64,000 bases of DNA from Micromonospora sp. NBC_00421 (lineage in GTDB: Bacteria; Actinomycetota; Actinomycetes; Mycobacteriales; Micromonosporaceae), in NCBI RefSeq assembly GCF_036017915.1, contig NZ_CP107929.1, forward strand, positions 2,511,501-2,575,500. Direction: 5' to 3'. Within the stretch, counting starts at the first letter, position 1. Each line of letters opens with the position of its first letter. The notes under the pieces were generated by a model. The model was not told the origin of the DNA and did no database searches. It saw only the letters and a list, made by a program, of their open reading frames with translations. Both the position numbers and the translations under genes were made by a program. Positions 55,640 through 64,000 of this stretch are shown here, piece after piece.

Positions 55640-55894
55640 TCATGGCGCTCCTCGCACATCGGTGGTGGCCCGGATCGCGTCCACCGGGCAGATCTCCACA
55701 CACTCCAGGCAGCCGGTGCAGCGGTCGGCCCGGACGGTCAGCCCGCCGGGCACCGGCCGGATCGCGTGCGTGGGGCAGGTACGCAGGCAGGCCCCGCAGC
55801 CCTGACAGGCGTCGATCACCACCGGTGGGAACCCGTGGGCCCCCGCTGCCGCGCCAGCCGGAGCCACCCCGGGCGGGGGCACGGCGGGGATCAC
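55640..55894 (-). CDS. 2x[4Fe-4S] ferredoxin-like protein
   Basis: 84 residues with two clusters: CQGCGACLRTCP and CTGCLECVEICP, each the CxxCxxCxxxCP pattern. The first about 25 residues are Pro/Ala/Gly-rich. The GTG overlaps the cbiG-cobJ stop (GTGA). Its place suggests electron supply to a reductive corrin step (for example a reduction by a partner), but no reductase is visible. Confidence 0.85.
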   Translation of the reverse strand: MIPAVPPPGVAPAGAAAGAHGFPPVVIDACQGCGACLRTCPTHAIRPVPGGLTVRADRCTGCLECVEICPVDAIRATTDVRGAP

Positions 55895-57714
55895 TCGCGC
55901 CACCGGTAGCCCCGGGGGGTGACCATCCGGCCGCCGACCAGCCGGGTCTGCGAGCTGCCCACCACCACCAGCCCGTACATGTCGACCACTGTCGGGTCGA
56001 AGGTGGCGAGGGTGGCCAGGTGGACCTCTTCGTCGGGTCGGCTGGCGTGACGTACCACGCCGACCGGGGTCTGCGGCGGGCGGTGCGCGGCGAACGTCTT
56101 CAGCACCGCCCCGAGCTGCCAGTGCCGGGCCCGGCTGCGCGGGTTGTAGAGCAGCGCGACCAGGTCCGCCTCGGCGGCGGCGGCGACCCGCCGTTCGATG
56201 ACCGCCCACGGGGTGTGCAGGTCGGACAGGCTCAGGTAGACGTGGTCGTGCCCGATCGGCGCGCCGAGCAGCGCGGCGGCGGCCAGCGCGGCGGTCACCC
56301 CGGGCACCCCGACCACGTCGATCCGCTCGTCGGCGTACTCCAGGGCGGGGCTGGCCATCGCGTACACCCCGGCGTCGCCGGAGCCGATCAGCGCGACGGC
56401 CTGCCCGGCGGTGGCCTCGGCGACGGCGCTGCGGGCGCGTTCCTCCTCCGCGCCGAGCCCGCTGGCGAGCACCCGGGTGCCCGGCCGGAGCAGGTCACGG
56501 ACCTGGTCGACGTACTGGTCGAGGCCGACGACCACGGCGGCCCGGCGCAGTTCGGTGACGGCGCGCGGGGTACGCAGGTCGGCCGCGCCGGGGCCCAGGC
56601 CGACGATGGCCAGCCGGCCACGCGGTGCCTGCCGGACTACCGCGACGGTGGCCATCGCCGAAGCGGTCTTCGGCACCAGCAGGGTGCCGCCGTCGTGCAG
56701 CGCCGCCGCCTCGGCGACGCTGGGCGTGCCCACCGCGGCCCGGACCACCTCGCTGGGGTGCGGCACGTCGACCGTCGCCAGCTCCGCCGCCGGCCAGGTC
56801 CGCAGCGGTACGCCGAGCACGTCGGCGGTGGCCCGGATGCCCTCCTCGTCGGCCTTGACGTCGGCACTGGCCAGGCAGCGCAGGCTGGCCGGGCTCAACC
56901 CGGCGTCGCCGAGCGCCCGGCGCAGCAGCGCGTCGACCTCGGCGGCGTCCACCCCCCGGCTGGACCCCACCCCGGCGACCAGGGACGGCGGTCGCAGCAC
57001 GGCGGTCCGGTCGTCGACCGGCACGACCCGGTCGGTGACCAGCACCCGGTACCCGCCCTCCACCCCCACGCCACGATCCGGGCCGGCGGTGGGCTCCGGT
57101 CCGGCCGGTGCCTGCGGGTCAGGCGCGGTGGACGGGTCCGCGGCGGCCGGGTGGACGAGGTGGACGTTCGGCGGCAGGGCGGGCAGCGGCCAGACCGCGT
57201 CGGCGACCAGCCGGACCGGTTCGCCGTCGAGGATCGCCCGGGACACCGCCGCCACCGCCCCCTCGACCGGCCAACCGAGGGTGTCCAGGCCGGGCAGGTC
57301 GACCGCGTCGGTGGCGGTGGTGACCACCGGTCGGGCGTCGAGCAGCGCGGCCACCTCGGCAGCCAGCGCGTTCGCTCCCCCGGCATGGCCGCCGAGCAGG
57401 GCGACGGCGTGCCGGGCGGCCTCGTCGACCACCACCACGGCCGGGTCGGTGCGCTTGTCACCGAGCACCGGCGCCAGGATCCGCACCACCGCCCCGGTGG
57501 CCAGGAACGCCACCACCGCGTCGTACCCCGCCCAGGCCGTCCGCAGCGCGTCGGCGACCCCGTCGGCCTCGACGAGTCGGGCGTGCGGCCAGGCGGCGGC
57601 CAGGGTGCGGGCGTGCCGGCGACCGGCGGCGGTGGCCGCGACGAGTCCGATCCGGTGCGGGCCGGTGCCGGTTTCGGGCGTTCCCCGGTGCCGGCGTGGT
57701 GCGGTGGCGGTCAC
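55891..57714 (-). CDS. cobJ: CbiG-CobJ fusion: cobalt-precorrin-5A hydrolase and precorrin-3B C17-methyltransferase
   Basis: 607 residues. The N-terminal about 350 are CbiG (IGLVAATAAGRRHARTLA, FLATGAVVRILAPVLGDKRTDPAVVVVD, GGHAGGANALA). The C-terminal about 240 are a SAM-dependent tetrapyrrole methylase (AIVGLGPGAADLRTPRA near 365, IGSGDAGVYAMASP, YNPRSRARHWQ). A Pro/Ala linker with GPEPTAGPD lies near 215. The fusion links ring contraction and hydrolysis. Overlaps its neighbours by four bases. Confidence 0.93.
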   Translation of the reverse strand: MTATAPRRHRGTPETGTGPHRIGLVAATAAGRRHARTLAAAWPHARLVEADGVADALRTAWAGYDAVVAFLATGAVVRILAPVLGDKRTDPAVVVVDEAARHAVALLGGHAGGANALAAEVAALLDARPVVTTATDAVDLPGLDTLGWPVEGAVAAVSRAILDGEPVRLVADAVWPLPALPPNVHLVHPAAADPSTAPDPQAPAGPEPTAGPDRGVGVEGGYRVLVTDRVVPVDDRTAVLRPPSLVAGVGSSRGVDAAEVDALLRRALGDAGLSPASLRCLASADVKADEEGIRATADVLGVPLRTWPAAELATVDVPHPSEVVRAAVGTPSVAEAAALHDGGTLLVPKTASAMATVAVVRQAPRGRLAIVGLGPGAADLRTPRAVTELRRAAVVVGLDQYVDQVRDLLRPGTRVLASGLGAEEERARSAVAEATAGQAVALIGSGDAGVYAMASPALEYADERIDVVGVPGVTAALAAAALLGAPIGHDHVYLSLSDLHTPWAVIERRVAAAAEADLVALLYNPRSRARHWQLGAVLKTFAAHRPPQTPVGVVRHASRPDEEVHLATLATFDPTVVDMYGLVVVGSSQTRLVGGRMVTPRGYRWRE

Positions 57715-59039
57715 GGGCGCTCCCCGGTGAGGACGACCACCGGGTTGGTGGCCGCGAGTCGAATGGATCCGCCGGGCAGGTCGGCGAGGCGGGCGGCGGT
57801 GAGCTGGCTGCCCGTCACCGGGTAGCCGGCGGCGCGCAGCAGGTGCACCGCCGGGGCGACCCGGTCCAGGGCGGCGAGGGCGACCACCACCCGGGCGGGG
57901 CGACGGTCGACGACGGCGGCCAGCACGTCGGTGCCCCCGCCGCCGACGAAGACGGCGTCCGGATCGGGCAGCGCACCCAGCACGGCTGGTGCGTCACCGG
58001 TGACCACCCGGACGTCGACGCCGTGCCGGGCGGCGTTGTGGGCGATCGGGGCGGTCGGGTCCCGCTCGATGGCGATCACCGCCGCGCCGAGCAGCGCGCA
58101 CTCGATGCCGACCGACCCGCTGCCCGCGCCGACGTCCCAGACCAGCCGGCCGAGCCGGGGGCGCAGCCGGGCGACGGCCAGCGCCCGTACCTCGGCCTTC
58201 GTGATCATCGAGTCCCGGTGCTGGTACGCGGACTCGGGCAGCGCCCACCCGACGGCGGGCGCGGCGGCCGGCTGGTTGTCCTCCCGCACCGGCCCGACAC
58301 CACCCGGGCCGTGGCTGCCCTCCGGGTCACCGGTCCCGGCGGCGGTCGGGGTCAGGCTGAGCAGGACGTGCGGGTCGGCCCAGCGGCGGGTGGCGGCCTG
58401 CTCCGGGGTGGTCCAGGTGACCCGCTCGGCGGCGCTGCCCAGGTGCTCGGCGACCAGCAGGCGGCGGGACCAGCCGACCAGCCCGGCACCGATCTCGGCG
58501 GCCCCGGCACCCGGCGCGGTGAGCACGGCGACGGCGGGCAGCGCCCGGCAGGCGTTGAGCGCGGGGCCCAGCTCACGCCCGTGGGCGGTGACCACCACCG
58601 CGCCGTCCCAGTCGAGGCCGGCACGGGCGAACGCGGCGGCCACGCTGGACACCGCCGGCAGCACCCGCACCGGCAGTCCGGCGACGCGCAGCCGGCGTAC
58701 CACGCCGAAGAACCCGGGGTCGCCGCTGGCCAGCACGACGGCCGGCTGCCCGGCGGCGTGGGCGGCGGCGAGCCGGTCCAGCGCGGGGGCGAGCGGGCCG
58801 AGGGTGACGGTGTCGACGCCGGGCGGCACCGGAACGGCGGCCAGGTGCCGGGCCGCCCCGACGACCAGCCCGGCCCCGGCCAGGGCGGCGAGCGCCGGCG
58901 GGGGCAACGACCGACCGACCGCGTCCATCCCCACCACCACGACCGGCTCCGGCCGCAGCACCTCGACCAGCGGCACCGATCCGGACCCGCCGGCCACCGG
59001 CTCCGGTCCGGTCCCAGCCGGCATCGGCGAGCGCGTCAT
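57711..59039 (-). CDS. cobL: Precorrin-6Y C5,15-methyltransferase (CbiE-CbiT)
   Basis: 442 residues. The N-terminal half is CbiE (VVVVGMDAVGRSLPPPALA, VLASGDPGFFGVVRRL). The C-terminal half is CbiT, a Rossmann methyltransferase decarboxylase (WDVGAGSGSVGIECALLG near 300). The ATG at 59039 overlaps the cbiD stop (ATGA). A Pro/Gly linker (TAAGTGDPEGSHGPGG) joins them near 245. Confidence 0.92.
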   Translation of the reverse strand: MTRSPMPAGTGPEPVAGGSGSVPLVEVLRPEPVVVVGMDAVGRSLPPPALAALAGAGLVVGAARHLAAVPVPPGVDTVTLGPLAPALDRLAAAHAAGQPAVVLASGDPGFFGVVRRLRVAGLPVRVLPAVSSVAAAFARAGLDWDGAVVVTAHGRELGPALNACRALPAVAVLTAPGAGAAEIGAGLVGWSRRLLVAEHLGSAAERVTWTTPEQAATRRWADPHVLLSLTPTAAGTGDPEGSHGPGGVGPVREDNQPAAAPAVGWALPESAYQHRDSMITKAEVRALAVARLRPRLGRLVWDVGAGSGSVGIECALLGAAVIAIERDPTAPIAHNAARHGVDVRVVTGDAPAVLGALPDPDAVFVGGGGTDVLAAVVDRRPARVVVALAALDRVAPAVHLLRAAGYPVTGSQLTAARLADLPGGSIRLAATNPVVVLTGERP

Positions 59040-60187
59040 GCCGGCCACCGGCCGGAGGAGGCGACCAGATGGTCACCGGTGAAGTCGACCATCGCCACGT
59101 CGACGGTGGGCACCGGTCCGGCGAAGCGGCGCAGCACCTGGCGGACCCGGCCGCAGAGCAGGTCACCGGCGGGCCGCAGCAGCCCGGCGGCCTCCCACAG
59201 CTCGTACGCGTGCCGGCCGGTGTTGGCCGCCAGCACCGCCGCGACCAGGTCGGCGTCGCCACCCGCCTCGGCGGTGACCGCGCCGAGCAGGGACAGGTCC
59301 ACCTTCGAGCGGGTGTAGTGGGTCATCAGGATGCCGGCGGCGAGTTTCGCCAGCTTGCCGGCCATCCCGACGAAGACCACCCCGGTCATCGCGTCGCCGA
59401 CGGCGGCGGTGACGGCCGCGCCGGTGAAGTCACCGACCTCGACGAAACACACCTCGGGCAGCTCCGGCAGCAGCGTGCGGGCGGCCCGTTCGGTGCGCCC
59501 ACCGGTGCACAGCACCACGGTCCGCTCCCCCTGGGCGGCCATCACGTGCACCGCCTGCACCACGCTGGCCCGCCAGGAGGCGGTGGAGAACGGCCGGACG
59601 ACGCCGGTGGTGCCGAGGATCGAGATGCCGCCGACGATGCCGAGCCGCCGGTTGGTGGTCCTACGGGCCATCACCTCACCGCCCGGCACGCTGATCACCA
59701 CCCGGACGCCCACCTCGGTCAGGTCGACCACCTCGGCGACGGCCTGGCCGATCATCCGCCGGGGGGTGTCGTTGATGGCCGGCCCGCCGACGGCGAGGCC
59801 GAGCCCGGGTCGGGTGACGGTGCCGACGCCGGAGCCTCCGGCGAGGTCCAGGCCGGGCCGGGGCCGCCAGCCGACGGTGGCGGTGAGGTGCGCGCCGTGG
59901 GTGACGTCCGGGTCGTCCCCGGCGTCCTTCACCACCACCGCCTCCGCCTGCGGGTCGGGCGGTCCGCTGAGGTCGCAGCGGACGACCGGGAAGGACACCC
60001 GCCGACCGGCGGGCAGCCCGATCTCCACCTCCCGCTGGGGAACCCCGGTGACCAGGGCGGTCACCGCCGCCTTCGCCGCCGCCGTCGCGCACGCGCCGGT
60101 GGTCCAGCCGGTCCGCAGCGCGACCGGCCGGACCTTCGCGGTACGCGGCAGGTCCGGCTCGCGCAACGGCGGCTCGGCGTACGTCAC
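59036..60187 (-). CDS. cbiD: Cobalt-precorrin-5B C1-methyltransferase
   Basis: 383 residues. LRTGWTTGACATAAAKAA near 25 is the CbiD signature; INDTPRRMIG, EVMARRTTNRRLGIVGGISILGTTG and FVGMAGKLAKLA follow. CbiD belongs to the cobalt-early route. The GTG at 60187 overlaps the cobM stop (GTGA). A GVGTVTRPGLGLAVGGPAIN stretch near 145 is typical. Confidence 0.93.
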   Translation of the reverse strand: MTYAEPPLREPDLPRTAKVRPVALRTGWTTGACATAAAKAAVTALVTGVPQREVEIGLPAGRRVSFPVVRCDLSGPPDPQAEAVVVKDAGDDPDVTHGAHLTATVGWRPRPGLDLAGGSGVGTVTRPGLGLAVGGPAINDTPRRMIGQAVAEVVDLTEVGVRVVISVPGGEVMARRTTNRRLGIVGGISILGTTGVVRPFSTASWRASVVQAVHVMAAQGERTVVLCTGGRTERAARTLLPELPEVCFVEVGDFTGAAVTAAVGDAMTGVVFVGMAGKLAKLAAGILMTHYTRSKVDLSLLGAVTAEAGGDADLVAAVLAANTGRHAYELWEAAGLLRPAGDLLCGRVRQVLRRFAGPVPTVDVAMVDFTGDHLVASSGRWPA

Positions 60188-61014
60188 GGTGTCGCGTCCC
60201 CCGGTCCGGCGGCGCGGGACCGGCGCAGCTCGGCGCGGGCGGTCGGCTCGGCCCGGCGGAAGGTGTGGAAGTGCCCGGGGTGGTAGAGGTGCGAACGGGT
60301 GCCGCTGGCGGCGAGCGCCGGGCCGACCAGGAACAGGGTGTGCTTCCACAACCGGTGTTCCCTGACGGTGGCCGCCAGGTCGCCGAGCGCGCACCGCACC
60401 ACCAGCTCGTCCGGCCAGGTCGCCTGGTAGGCCACCACGACCGGGGTGTCGGCCGGGTAGCCGCCGGCGAGCAGTTCGGCCTGGGCCTGCCCGGCGCGGG
60501 CGGCGGACAGGAACAGCGCCATGGTGGTGCCGTGCCGGGCGAAGTCACGGACCCGCTCCCCCGCCGGCATCGGCGTCTTACCGCCCTCCAACCGGGTGAG
60601 GATCACCGACTGGGCCACCTCGGGGATGGTCAGTTCCCGGCCGACGATCGCGGCGACGGCGGTGAACGAGGAGACCCCGGGGATGATCTCCACGGCCAGG
60701 TCGAGGGCCCGGCACAGGTCGAGCTGCTCCTGCACCGCACCCCAGAGCGCCGGGTCGCCGGAGTGGATCCGGGCCACGGTGAGCCGGTCGGCGGCGGCCC
60801 GCCGGTAGAGCGGCAGCACCCCCTCGATGGGCAGCTGCGACGAGTCGACGATCTCGGCGTCGGGGCGGGCGTGTGCCAGCACGTCGGCGTGCACCAGGCT
60901 GGCCGCCCAGATCACCACGTCGGCGTCGGCGATCACCCGGGCGGCGCGCAGGGTGAGCAGGTCGGCGGCGCCGGGCCCGGCCCCCACGAACCACACCTTT
61001 CCGGTGGACGTCAC
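60184..61014 (-). CDS. cobM: Precorrin-4 C11-methyltransferase
   Basis: 276 residues of the tetrapyrrole methylase family. VWFVGAGPGAADLLTLRAARVI near 8, DSSQLPIEGVLPLYRRA and RIHSGDPALWGAVQEQ near 85 are hallmarks. The GTG overlaps the cobI stop (GTGA). It adds the C11 methyl in ring contraction intermediates. Confidence 0.93.
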   Translation of the reverse strand: MTSTGKVWFVGAGPGAADLLTLRAARVIADADVVIWAASLVHADVLAHARPDAEIVDSSQLPIEGVLPLYRRAAADRLTVARIHSGDPALWGAVQEQLDLCRALDLAVEIIPGVSSFTAVAAIVGRELTIPEVAQSVILTRLEGGKTPMPAGERVRDFARHGTTMALFLSAARAGQAQAELLAGGYPADTPVVVAYQATWPDELVVRCALGDLAATVREHRLWKHTLFLVGPALAASGTRSHLYHPGHFHTFRRAEPTARAELRRSRAAGPGDATP

Positions 61015-61763
61015 AGTTTTCCTCCCCGCCGGTCCCGGCGGGCCGGGACCAGCAGCGTCGACAGGTACGGCAGGTCGTCGTCGGCCGGCCCGACCGGCCC
61101 GATCCACTCACCGGGCAGGCCGAGCCCCCGGCCGAGCACCGCGTCGTCGAGCCGGCCCTGTCGGCGCAGTTCGTCGACCAGTTCCCTGTGCCGACGCCAG
61201 CCCTTGTAGACCACGACGGTGCCCGGCCCGGCGAGGGCGTCGGCGACCGGTGTCAGACCGGCGGTGGCGGGCAGCAGGGTCAGCGGTTCCCGCCCCTGAC
61301 ACAGCGGGACGCCACTGCGGGCGGCCAGCTCCTGCAGGGCGGTGACCCCGGGGACGGTGTGCACCCGCACCGCCGGGCGCAGCGCCCGGACGCCCTGGGC
61401 CAGGTAGTCGAAGGTGGAGTAGACGTTCGGGTCGCCGATGGTGGCGAAGGCGACCGACCGGGCACCGCCGTCGATGGCGTCGACCACGGCACGGGCGGCG
61501 GCGTCCCAGGCGCGTTGTCGACGTTCGGTCACCCCGCCCCGGTCGTCGAGGGCGAAGGGCAGCCGGCGCAGCCGGTCCGCCGGCACGTGTGCGCGGACCG
61601 TCGTCTCGGCCCGGCCGGGGGGCGTCGCCGGGTCCGCCGCCAGCCGGTCCAGCACCGGTACGACCACCAGGTCGGCCTCGGCCAGCACCCGGACCGCCTT
61701 CAGGGTGAGCAGTTCCGGGTCCCCCGGCCCGACCCCCACCCCGGTCAACGTGGCGGCGGTCAC
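61011..61763 (-). CDS. cobI: Precorrin-2 C20-methyltransferase
   Basis: 250 residues. LTGVGVGPGDPELLTLKAVRVL near 5 and FATIGDPNVYSTFDYLAQ near 95 are the SAM-binding tetrapyrrole methylase motifs. Overlaps cobB by GTGA. It commits precorrin-2 to cobalamin. Confidence 0.93.
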   Translation of the reverse strand: MTAATLTGVGVGPGDPELLTLKAVRVLAEADLVVVPVLDRLAADPATPPGRAETTVRAHVPADRLRRLPFALDDRGGVTERRQRAWDAAARAVVDAIDGGARSVAFATIGDPNVYSTFDYLAQGVRALRPAVRVHTVPGVTALQELAARSGVPLCQGREPLTLLPATAGLTPVADALAGPGTVVVYKGWRRHRELVDELRRQGRLDDAVLGRGLGLPGEWIGPVGPADDDLPYLSTLLVPARRDRRGGKL

Positions 61764-63106
61764 CGGCTCGCCGCCTCGACCAGGCGTCGGGCGGCCCGTG
61801 GTCGACCCGCCCAGTGGGTGTGCAGGTAGGAGGCGTGCACCTGCCCGGTGACGAAACCGTGGGCGGTGCCGTCCCAGCGCCAGGCGGGTCGGTCGCCGTG
61901 ACCGGGGTCGGTGACGGTGCGGTGGAACTCGTGGCCGCGTACCGGCTCACCGGCGGGGTGGACCGGGGAGTCGACGGCGGAGACCGCGTCGCGGTAGCCG
62001 AGGGTGAGCCGGCCGGTCATCCGGGCGTGGTGGTCGAGCCGGCCGCACATCGGCACCCCGTCCAGGGACCGGCCGAGGTAGAGCAGCCCGGCGCACTCGG
62101 CGACCACCGGCCCGGCGAAGCCGGCCAGCTCGGCGCGGAGCCCGGTGTTGGCGCTCAACGCCTCCACGTGCACCTCGGGGAAACCCCCGCCGATCACCAC
62201 GGCCCGGGTGCCGGGCGGCAGCGCCGGGTCACGCAACGGGTCGAACGGGGCCACGGTCGCCCCGGCGGCGGCGAGCAGTTCGGCGGTCTCGGCGTACGAG
62301 AAGGTGAAGGCGGCTCCGGCGGCGACCGCGACGACCGGACGGTCCCCGCCGGCCGGGCCACCGACGGCGACTGTCGGATCCCAGGCGTCCACGGTCAGCG
62401 GTGGTGCGCTGCGGGCCAGGTCGAGCACGGCGTCCAGGTCGATCGTGGACTCGACGAGCCCGGCGAGCGCCTCGACGACGGCACGTGACTCAGGTGCCCG
62501 CTCGGCGACCGGCACCAGCCCCAGGTGCCGGGCGGGCGCGGCCACCTCCACGGCCCGGGTGACCGCCCCCAGCACCGGTACGCCGATCTCGGCGAGCGCG
62601 TCGCGCAACAGGGTCTCGTGCCGGGGCGAGCCGACCCGGTTGAGGATGACCCCGCCGATCCGCACCGCCGGGTCGAAGGCGCGCATGCCGAGCACCAGCG
62701 CGGCGGCCGAACGCCCCTGTGCGGTGGTGTCCAGGACCAGCAGCACCGGCGCGTCGATCAGCGTGGCCACGTGGGCCGTGGAGGCGTACCCGGCCCGGCC
62801 GACCGCGCCGTCGTACAACCCCATCACCCCCTCGACCACCGCGACGTCGGCGGGGACGGGGACGCTCGCGCCGTGTCGCAGCAGCGGGGCGATCAGCTCC
62901 TCCCCGACCAGCCACGGGTCGAGGTTGCGACCCGGACGGCCGGCGGCGAGCGCGTGGTATCCGGGGTCGATGTAGTCGGGGCCGACCTTGTGCGGGCTGA
63001 CCGCGAGACCCCGGCGGCGCAGCGCGGCGAGCAGCCCGGTGGCCACCGTGGTCTTGCCGTGCCCACTGGCCGGGGCGGCGACCACCACCCGGGGCAGCGC
63101 GGTCAC
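61760..63106 (-). CDS. cobB: Cobyrinate a,c-diamide synthase
   Basis: 448 residues. P-loop APASGHGKTTVATGLL is near residue 13; the DTTAQGRSAAALVLG block is near 122. The C-terminal glutaminase-like domain has VVAECAGLLYLGRSLDG near 330 (nucleophile cysteine) and FVTGQVHASYLHTHWAG near 425. It amidates the a and c side chains. The GTG overlaps the cobO stop (GTGA). Confidence 0.94.
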   Translation of the reverse strand: MTALPRVVVAAPASGHGKTTVATGLLAALRRRGLAVSPHKVGPDYIDPGYHALAAGRPGRNLDPWLVGEELIAPLLRHGASVPVPADVAVVEGVMGLYDGAVGRAGYASTAHVATLIDAPVLLVLDTTAQGRSAAALVLGMRAFDPAVRIGGVILNRVGSPRHETLLRDALAEIGVPVLGAVTRAVEVAAPARHLGLVPVAERAPESRAVVEALAGLVESTIDLDAVLDLARSAPPLTVDAWDPTVAVGGPAGGDRPVVAVAAGAAFTFSYAETAELLAAAGATVAPFDPLRDPALPPGTRAVVIGGGFPEVHVEALSANTGLRAELAGFAGPVVAECAGLLYLGRSLDGVPMCGRLDHHARMTGRLTLGYRDAVSAVDSPVHPAGEPVRGHEFHRTVTDPGHGDRPAWRWDGTAHGFVTGQVHASYLHTHWAGRPRAARRLVEAASR

Positions 63107-63714
63107 CACTCGATGCCCTTCTGGCCCTTCTGGCCGGCGTCCATCGGGTGCTTGACCTTGGTCAGCTCGGCGACCAGGTCGGCCGCCTCGACCAGGCGCG
63201 GGTCGGCGTCCCGGCCGGTGATCACCACGTGCTGGAAGCCGGGCCGGTGGGTGAGGGTGTCGACCACCTCGTCGACGTCCACCCAGCCCCATGTCATCGG
63301 GTAGGTGAACTCGTCCAGGACGTACAGGCCGTAGCGCTCCGCGGCGAGGTCGCGTTGGATCTGCCGCCACCCCTCCAGCGCGTCGGCGGCGTGGTCGGCG
63401 TCGCCGCCGCGCTGGATCCAGGACCAGCCCTCGCCCATCTTGTGCCAGGCGACCGGGGCGCCCTGTCCGGTGTCGGCGTGCACCTGGCCCAGGGCGCGGA
63501 AGGCGTTCTCCTCGCCGACCCGCCACTTGGCGCTCTTGACGAACTGGAACACCCCGATCGGCAGCCCGGCGGTCCAGGCCCGCAGCGCCAGCCCGAACGC
63601 GGCGGTCGACTTCCCCTTCATCTGCCCGGTGTGCACGATCGTCAGCGGGCGGTGCCGCCGCTGCCTGGTGGTCAACCCGTCGGCGGGCACGTGCTCCGGT
63701 CTTCCCTGCGGCAT
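63103..63714 (-). CDS. cobO: Cob(I)yrinic acid a,c-diamide adenosyltransferase
   Basis: 203 residues. The nucleotide motif is IVHTGQMKGKSTAAFG near residue 26, then VFQFVKSAKWR near 55 and YVLDEFTYPMTWGWVD near 130. It makes the adenosyl-cobalt bond. Started at the ATG overlapping the previous stop (TGATG). Confidence 0.94.
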   Translation of the reverse strand: MPQGRPEHVPADGLTTRQRRHRPLTIVHTGQMKGKSTAAFGLALRAWTAGLPIGVFQFVKSAKWRVGEENAFRALGQVHADTGQGAPVAWHKMGEGWSWIQRGGDADHAADALEGWRQIQRDLAAERYGLYVLDEFTYPMTWGWVDVDEVVDTLTHRPGFQHVVITGRDADPRLVEAADLVAELTKVKHPMDAGQKGQKGIEW

Positions 63715-64000
63715 CAGCGCACGCTCCGATTCGCTCCGACGGTGGCGAGGCCGGCCAGCGGGTCGGCGGCCACCGTGTCCAGGTGGTGGTGGGCCGCGCC
63801 GAGCTGACCGGCCAGCCGGCGGGCCAGGTGCAGCCGGACCGGGCCCGACTCGCAGTCGACCACCACACACGACGCACCGGTGGCGGCCAGCACGGCCGCC
63901 GCCCGCGCCGACCGCTCCAGCGGCCGGGTGCCGGCGGTGGCCCGGCCGTCGGTGACGACCAGCACCAGCGGACGCCGTCGCGGGTCCCGCAGCCGCTGCA
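63714..64000 (-). CDS. Chelatase subunit with VWA domain, partial (C-terminus)
   Basis: Only the last about 95 residues are in the window; the 5' part is beyond the right edge. LVLVVTDGRATAG near the edge is the metal-ion-dependent adhesion strand of a von Willebrand A domain as in magnesium/cobaltochelatase ChlD-type subunits, and the tail CVVVDCESGPVRLHLARRLAGQLGA follows. It overlaps cobO by one base (TGATG). Confidence 0.82.
   Translation of the reverse strand, partial: QRLRDPRRRPLVLVVTDGRATAGTRPLERSARAAAVLAATGASCVVVDCESGPVRLHLARRLAGQLGAAHHHLDTVAADPLAGLATVGANRSVR

Overview
The window is high-GC actinobacterial DNA (many GTG starts, GTGA/ATGA stop-start overlaps, third-position G/C bias, a SARP regulator, a type II polyketide synthase). 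It looks most like a Micromonosporaceae chromosome; that placement is inferred from style and gene content, not from a marker gene. No rRNA, tRNA, CRISPR array, insertion sequence or phage gene was seen.

Layout. 1-4,000 is housekeeping: a metallophosphoesterase, an SDR dehydrogenase, and glyA preceded by a recognisable ZTP (pfl) riboswitch. 4,175-33,100 is a secondary-metabolite cluster in several blocks: (i) a minus-strand operon P450 - esterase - hydroxymandelate oxidase - hydroxyphenylglycine aminotransferase; (ii) a secreted SGNH hydrolase, a plus-strand acyl/aryl-CoA-ligase-like enzyme, an MFS exporter and a second SGNH hydrolase; (iii) a minus-strand operon 4-hydroxymandelate synthase - PhyH oxygenase - DUF3050 protein - TPP-dependent E1 alpha/beta - ATP-grasp; (iv) a minus-strand operon of two ligases, two carrier proteins and three ketosynthase-fold proteins; (v) a minimal type II PKS (KS-alpha, CLF, cupin, and an ACP fused to an aromatase/cyclase); (vi) a divergent SARP activator and a TcmI-type cyclase. 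HmaS, HmO and HpgT together would turn 4-hydroxyphenylpyruvate into 4-hydroxyphenylglycine, but no NRPS is present. The aryl unit (the amino acid, or its keto acid diverted by the E1 pair) is therefore probably activated by free-standing ligases and joined to an unreduced aromatic polyketide. No ketoreductase, acyltransferase, phosphopantetheinyl transferase or glycosyltransferase is seen.

33,300-46,400 holds an anchored helix-hairpin-helix protein, two phosphotransferase-fold proteins, a large APC permease, unknown conserved proteins, and a divergent pair of large ATPase regulators (a LuxR-type LAL protein and an adenylate cyclase-ATPase). 46,500-52,130 is a complete oligopeptide ABC importer operon (binding protein, two permeases, two ATPases). 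52,290-54,034 has a PaaI-type thioesterase and a two-gene CrcB/Fluc fluoride channel. 54,050-64,000 is a tightly overlapped cobalamin operon, read on the minus strand from beyond the right edge: chelatase subunit, cobO, cobB, cobI, cobM, cbiD, cobL, cbiG-cobJ fusion, ferredoxin, cobH, cbiX.

Three convergent intergenic gaps carry four copies of one palindromic family (core GATCAAGARGTTT) flanked by C-rich tracts, and look like bidirectional terminators.
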